NCBI GenBank assembly: GCA_032622095.1 | Contig: CP136063.1 | Location: 212,615,982-212,679,981, forward strand | Direction: 5' to 3' | Source of the DNA: Siphonodentalium dalli | Taxonomy: Eukaryota; Mollusca; Scaphopoda; Gadilida; Siphonodentaliidae | Length of the DNA: 64,000 nt | Shown here: positions 59,199-64,000 of the stretch, one piece after another | Layout of the letters: the number at the start of each line of letters is the position of its first letter | How positions within the stretch are numbered: the stretch's first letter is position 1 | The notes under the pieces: generated by a model | Seen by the model: the letters and a program-made list of their open reading frames with translations, nothing else | What the model was told of the DNA's origin: nothing | The model's database searches: none | Made by a program: the position numbers and the translations under genes

Positions 59199-59446
59199 AT
59201 CACACACGACACAATGTGTAGATTCTAAAACATTCCGCTGACAATACATGTGAGGCTGTTATATTATTAACGAATGAATGAAAAATAGTGCATATGTTGT
59301 GACGTAACCAATCGTTAATGAATCACACACGACACAATGTGTAGTTTCTAAGAATTTCCGCTGACAATACATATGTACTGTGGCTGTTATATTATTAACG
59401 AATGAATGAAAACAAGTGCATATATTGGGACGTAACCGATCGTTAA
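59199..59446 (+). repeat. Tandem duplication, period 123 bp
   Basis: Two copies (59201 and 59324 starts) share CACACACGACACAATGTGTA, CCGCTGACAATACAT, GGCTGTTATATTATTAACGA and GACGTAACC, ending ATCGTTAA. The second has a few extra bases. Confidence 0.9.
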
Positions 59447-59478
59447 ATGCACTATGTAATGAATCATATCAGCCTGTG

Positions 59479-59690
59479 TTAACCAGTCATTGACTGGAGC
59501 TTCCTGAATTTTTGCGAAAACCCCGTGTCAATGAATTCGCTTATATATACGAGTCACCCATAGAACGCATATATAATGGAATACATTGGCCTCACAAAAT
59601 TTACCTTTAACTTGTAAGCCAGACTTAGCCAGTGCATTCTCTTATTTATGCGAGGCTCCCTGGCACATGATCTTTAATACTGCACCAGCG
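59479..59690 (+). mobile_element. Variant hairpin-element fragment, copy F2
   Basis: It starts TTAACCAGTCATTGACTGGAGC. GCTTCCTGAA, GCGAAAACCCCG and the ending TTTAATACTGCACCAGC align with 9921-10070. It retains two worn versions of the CCAATGCATT...ATGCGAG stem (about 59527-59590 and 59628-59665). Confidence 0.55.
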
Positions 59691-59763
59691 CAGTTGCCAT
59701 CATGAGATTTTTAATGCAATTATCATCGGGATGGTACACCACTATTTCTAGCTGAAGAGGGTG

Positions 59764-59980
59764 TACAGTAATGCCATAAATAATCAACTCCTTAACCACA
59801 GCAGAATTATGGGTAATTTTTCAGGATTTAGTCGGAAATATGGCTTGTTGCCATTCATCGGAAATCTCTCAGAGAGAGCTTTCCGATGAATGGCAACAAG
59901 CCATATTCCCGACTAAATCCTGAAAAATTACCCATAATTCTGCTGTGGCTAAGGAGTCGATTATTTAGGTCATTACTGTA
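59764..59980. mobile_element. TA-flanked Tc1/mariner-like MITE, palindromic copy 2
   Basis: TA/CAGTAATG...CATTACTG/TA boundaries as at 53098. The arms 59766-59868 and 59876-59978 are almost perfect reverse complements, turning at CTCTCAGAGAGAG. Each arm equals most of the 53098 element, so this copy looks like a head-to-head fusion of two. Confidence 0.8.
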
Positions 59981-60303
59981 ATTTCAACTCCCGGTACTGG
60001 TCATCCCGGAAATTCAGCCACTTCTACAAAATATATTGGGGAATTAGTTTTAATGCTAATTTCATCACGAGGAATGTAAACACCATCCTAAAAATGCGGA
60101 ATCGGTCGAAACGGATGGAAATTAATAATTGGCCTCTAATGATGAACCACCTCGCTGATAATTGCAATCGCAAAGTGAGCATTCCAGTTATGTTGAAATG
60201 GTATTCACGTTGGAATTCCCTGCAAGGCCGAGACGTAATCTCAAAGATTATCGTCGGCTTTGTAAAAAGAACGTTCATTCAACAGTGTTATTACCCACAT
60301 TGG

Positions 60304-60395
60304 CGGGACCCCGGTGGCTCAGTTGGGACAAGTGCATGGCGCATTTGGCCAGCATAAATCATCCAGCGACGGAGAAGCCGGTTCGAATCACTATA
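60304..60395 (+). mobile_element. SINE head, CCCCGGTGG family, copy 2
   Basis: CCCCGGTGGCTCAGTTGGGA provides an A-box-like motif and AGCCGGTTCGAATCACT a good B box about 65 bp later. Same family as 45588. The body may run to about 60555, but the 3' end is unclear. Confidence 0.6.
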
Positions 60396-60559
60396 AATAC
60401 TGATATTATACTGATCAACGAACAGTGGAAGATAACATTGTTCGTGTATCTCTGCAAGTTTTTCAGTTGCTTCCCGGAGCGGTGTATTTTTGTGCAATTT
60501 GGGTTGTTTATCGGTGAAGCTAACCATCTATGTGGTCTATTAGCGAACCCTTAATACTG

Positions 60560-61553
60560 ACAACTGGCCTATAGTTGATGAAACGGCAATAACGACAATA
60601 AACCAAACCCATATATTCGCCAAACTTCAGGACATTATGACGCAAGCATATTATGGTGTACTTTAAAACAATTATATTTTATTCAGGTCACAATTCATAT
60701 CATAACAATATACAAATACATCATATATTGATACAAGCCATTAATGTTTACAAAATCATGTACGTTTGACAGTTGGAGTTGTAAAGTATATGTTTGGCTC
60801 TATAAATGTATTTTCTATGGGCTGCCTATGTCGTATGTTGCACTAAAATTATGACATTATGACGCAAGCATATGGTGCACTTGTTGCGCATGTTTTCCTG
60901 CATGGACTTGGCCGAAGTTAGTTGAGTCCACATACATTCGCATGTTGCTATACTGCTTGTAAACACTCGTGGCTGCGTTATTGGACGAAGTTTCGCTCGT
61001 ATAATTCAGATTGAGATGTCATACACAGATGATACAATATACACGTATCGTCCTACATAGTTTACCAGATTGTCGGGTATATATGTAACGTACCCATATT
61101 GAATTGACATATTAACATATCCCTGAAGAATGTGGGTGTTGTCTGATGGATATTATCAGGCTGACCATATCTTGGCTTGACAAGCGAACATATGATAACA
61201 TGAACGTAATGCTATAGATAGGGTGTTACTGATACGAGAGCCGAGCCAACTGTAGCTAGAGAAATTGCTTACAACATGTTGTGACCGACATTATATCAGA
61301 TTTATCACGCTGGCAACATCCTTCTGAATACATCAGAGTTTCTCCAACTGCAAGTCTGTATTCGCCTTCATGATAGTATTTAGTTCTATTTCATATGAAC
61401 ACACATGCCAACATTAATGTAATTTTCCAACCACGATACTGCTTACTGTTACAGTAGGTACACGCGTTTAAATGTTCACACGTGTGTGTAATTGTCGTTG
61501 TATAGCCACATTATAACTGACGAAGATGTAATGCAAAACTAAGAGCTCATATA
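60560..61553. other. Gene-free stretch
   Basis: ACATTATGACGCAAGCATAT occurs at about 60632 and again near 60851, a short direct repeat. Nothing else. Confidence 0.4.
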
Positions 61554-62009
61554 TGACCCGCCATATCAAATCCAGTCGGAAGTCGGGATTTTTTTACCCT
61601 GTGCCAATGCATTATCTTATATATGCGAGTCGACCATAGGTCGCCTCGTATATATAAGAGAATGCATTGGCCTAACAATTTTTTATAATTTTTTTAAAAT
61701 AAATGTTTCTGACAATTTTTAGGACATAAAATAAAAAAACATCCATTACCCTGCAGGGAGCCCCACACATATATATAAGCATATAGAAGAGTGTCGTCTG
61801 CTCATGTTTGTCTGGGGCTCTGTATGGGTGAAATTATAAAATTGTTAAAGAATACAATTTGTTTTTATTAAAATTGTAAAAAATTGTTAGGCCAATGGAT
61901 TCTCTTATATATGCGAGGCGACCTATGGTCGACTCGCATATATAAGAGAATGCATTGGCACAGGGTAAAACAAATCCCGACTTCCGACTGGATTTGATAT
62001 GGCGGGTCA
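61554..62009. mobile_element. Double-hairpin cassette with different termini (D)
   Basis: The arms begin TGACCCGCCATATCAAATCC (61554) and end with its exact complement (62009). Pairing is nearly perfect through GTCGGAAGTCGGGATTT into CCCTGTG and the palindromes at 61604-61670 and 61892-61958. The palindromes match those of copies A-C almost base for base, but TTAACCCTTT termini are absent. The spacer contains an extra small hairpin, AGCCCCACA...TGTCTGGGGCT (61770-61832). Confidence 0.8.
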
Positions 62010-62282
62010 CATAATATTATATACTATGACGCATTTGCCTTTTGTTAAATTTATTCACCGATTAAGAAGTCACCAGGACATTGTAACCGCATCAGCAGCA
62101 TAATTATGTGATCATATAACATCGTTTGGTCTATAAGGATGGTACCCATGGTGTCCAGGAAATGAGCAAGAGACACCGTGTATAATCGATACTGTTCTTA
62201 CATTACCAATGCGAATCGGCGTAGTTTTTAAGTTCTTTACATATTAATCGAAATGAGACGATTAACGTTTATATATAGGTTA

Positions 62283-62380
62283 TTGCTGTTAATGCTATGA
62301 TGTTGATGGGTCCTGCTGATTTAGCTATAATGTTGTTATGGGGCAAACAATGATGCTAAGAACCAATGCCGTTGTATTTA
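62283..62380 (+). mobile_element. Fragment of the 4439-4961 MITE family
   Basis: TGATGGGTCCTGCTGATTTA, then GGGGCAAACAATGATGC and AATGCCGTTGTATTTAAC, follow one arm of the nested element at 4439-4961 with substitutions. Confidence 0.55.
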
Positions 62381-62700
62381 ACAAATTGTTTTTTTTTCTG
62401 TCTATTTGGACGTCCACAATGTCCGTATATACAGGGAGGACCATACAGCTAATAGCGCTAACAATAACTCTAAATGAAGTTTATCAGAAAGGTTATTTTC
62501 AATATTGATCCAGAAATTTGTCACTTTGTGTTATTCACATATAGACATGCACGTTATTCGACAGACGTCAAACTTTCCAAGGACACTACCACCGCCTCCC
62601 CAGGACCCACCCTTCTAGGTTTAGTTTCAATTTTCGTCCATAAATTTTTCGCTTTGTCGTGTACATGCCCGTTACTTCGGAAATGTGACTTTTAACAAAA

Positions 62701-62720
62701 TGGGGGGGGGGGGGAGGGGG
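62701..62720. repeat. G tract
   Basis: A near-continuous G run with one A, likely able to form a quadruplex. Confidence 0.8.
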
Positions 62721-64000
62721 CAGATAATTATTTCGCGATCCGCGTGTATAATGTTTTGCTGATTCTTGGGATACATGGACGTTTTATTTATAGAAATGGG
62801 AATTTTTGGGACTGATTAAAAGTCGAACTGCGACCCGGAGGCCGAGTCCGGTCAAAGGTGTAGTTGGGAATTCTGGTGAGATGCACGAGAAACCTTCAGT
62901 GATAAGCCGTATATATATGAAACCATTATATTTTATATTCTATAATTACAATCATGGGTATATAATATATGATCTTGAGCGCGTTACCATTTCTGACATT
63001 GGTTTTCTTGTTATTGTTTTGTTATTGTTAGCGCTATTGGCTGTGTAGGGTCTGCCCATACTGGCATAGCGATAACAGGATGATTGTGGGCCTGACATAT
63101 TTACGCTGGAGACCCTAACAGGAATATAACAGAGCTATATAGAATATCGCATGGATGTTTCAGTCCTATTTGGCAAGGACACGATAACTGTTTGAAGTTT
63201 TGAGCACGCGTCTCAATTCTCGATGTTAATGGTATCGAGTAGTACCATAATATGCGACAATATGATTGTATGTCAGGGTATACCCTATCAAAGGCACGAA
63301 CGATGAAGTACTTAGAAACAAGATGCCTCCCTCCCACACAATTCATTATCTCTTAAAGGGTCGAAATGCATTTCTCGGGTAAAGATGGCTATCAAATAAT
63401 TCATAGTGTATTAAATTCCCTGTTAAAATGTCACGTCGCGATCTGAGCCACGGAGACAGATAAACACCTATTGTACTATAATTTACGAATAGATTTCCTC
63501 CCATTTGAATTATTTGTGCAAGCTTGCAGACTACTGAGCCAGACAATAAATGATCAACCGCGGTGTACAATCTTCTCTTCATCGAATCAATACGGTCGCG
63601 TCAACCCTTCTCTTCAATTTTTGTCTGATATTTATGAGACACATCAAAAGTCAATATTTCTATATGAAAAATTGTTAATTCGTGGATAAGGGACTCGGTC
63701 GACCGGCAACGCTTTTTCATGGTTCATACTGAGACGGACCAGGTGCTATAGTAAAACAGACGAATGAGTAGCATGTAACTTGACTTGACTGACTGACTTA
63801 ACTACTTTCTATATGTGTGCTAACAATGCACGTATTGGCTGCTAACTCTTATTCAGATGTTCGCTTATTCACGTATATACACTGTTGTATATTATTTATA
63901 TAGTTCATTTCTTGGAGTTGACTTTGCCAAATTAGAGGCTCGATAGGTTGAAGAATACATGGGCCTCAGGTATTACAAAGTATCATAAAAGATTGTGAGA
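62721..64000. other. No supported gene; doubtful RT-like frame
   Basis: Minus frames at 63101-63346 and 63346-63582 adjoin in different frames. The first reads FKQLSCPCQIGLKHPCDILY, faintly like the Cys/His end of a non-LTR reverse transcriptase with H and C lost. Too weak to call. Confidence 0.2.

Noticed and set aside
63101-63582. Second non-LTR RT C-terminal remnant
   Set aside because: CPCQ...HPCDILY is suggestive, but the expected His and last Cys are missing and the frames are inconsistent.

Overview
The window looks like AT-rich, gene-poor nuclear DNA from a marine invertebrate, most likely a lophotrochozoan such as a mollusc or brachiopod. This rests on dense small inverted-repeat transposons, a tRNA-derived SINE ending in a CCCCAATAAATAAATA-type tail, non-LTR retrotransposon fragments and many microsatellites. 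It shows no operons, no bacterial ribosome-binding sites and no long host reading frames. The species is an inference. The only long coding sequences belong to a retrotransposon. The best host-gene trace is one candidate signal-peptide first exon near 37.15 kb.

The main structure is a head-to-tail array at 11398-30627 with the layout S1-E1-S2-E2-S3-E3-S4. E is a 3.7 kb minus-strand retroelement body: one reading frame with an apurinic/apyrimidinic-type endonuclease, a reverse transcriptase and a C-terminal Cys/His knuckle, then a short 3' UTR with AATAAA and a (TC)n end. S is a 2.0 kb non-coding segment holding two large imperfect palindromes and a small perfect hairpin. S stands on both sides of every E, so the layout resembles LTR-internal-LTR, although the enzyme is of the target-primed non-LTR kind. 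E1 keeps a 1165-codon frame but two compensating small deletions remove reverse-transcriptase motif A. E2 and E3 keep motif A but share 29-bp and 22-bp deletions and are otherwise broken. No ORF1/gag-like frame was found.

The rest is a mosaic of short foldback elements. A TTAA-bounded (piggyBac-like termini) family at 6563-6961, 50496-50895 and 56280-56657 carries two 67-bp near-perfect palindromes arranged as an inverted pair. The same cassette sits between unrelated termini at 61554-62009, and diverged relatives lie at 9921 and 59479. Other elements are a long foldback (695-1122), a nested pair (4299-5103 interrupted by 4439-4961), a 1-kb inverted-repeat element (5132-6136, partial copy at 40548), an independent double-hairpin element (49872-50325) and a TA-flanked Tc1/mariner-like MITE pair (53098, 59764). 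SINE heads lie at 32266, 44688, 45588 and 60304. A broken non-LTR reverse-transcriptase C-terminus lies at 34379-34948. Microsatellites and minisatellites are scattered throughout.

All boundaries and similarities were judged by eye from the sequence. No alignment or database search was run.
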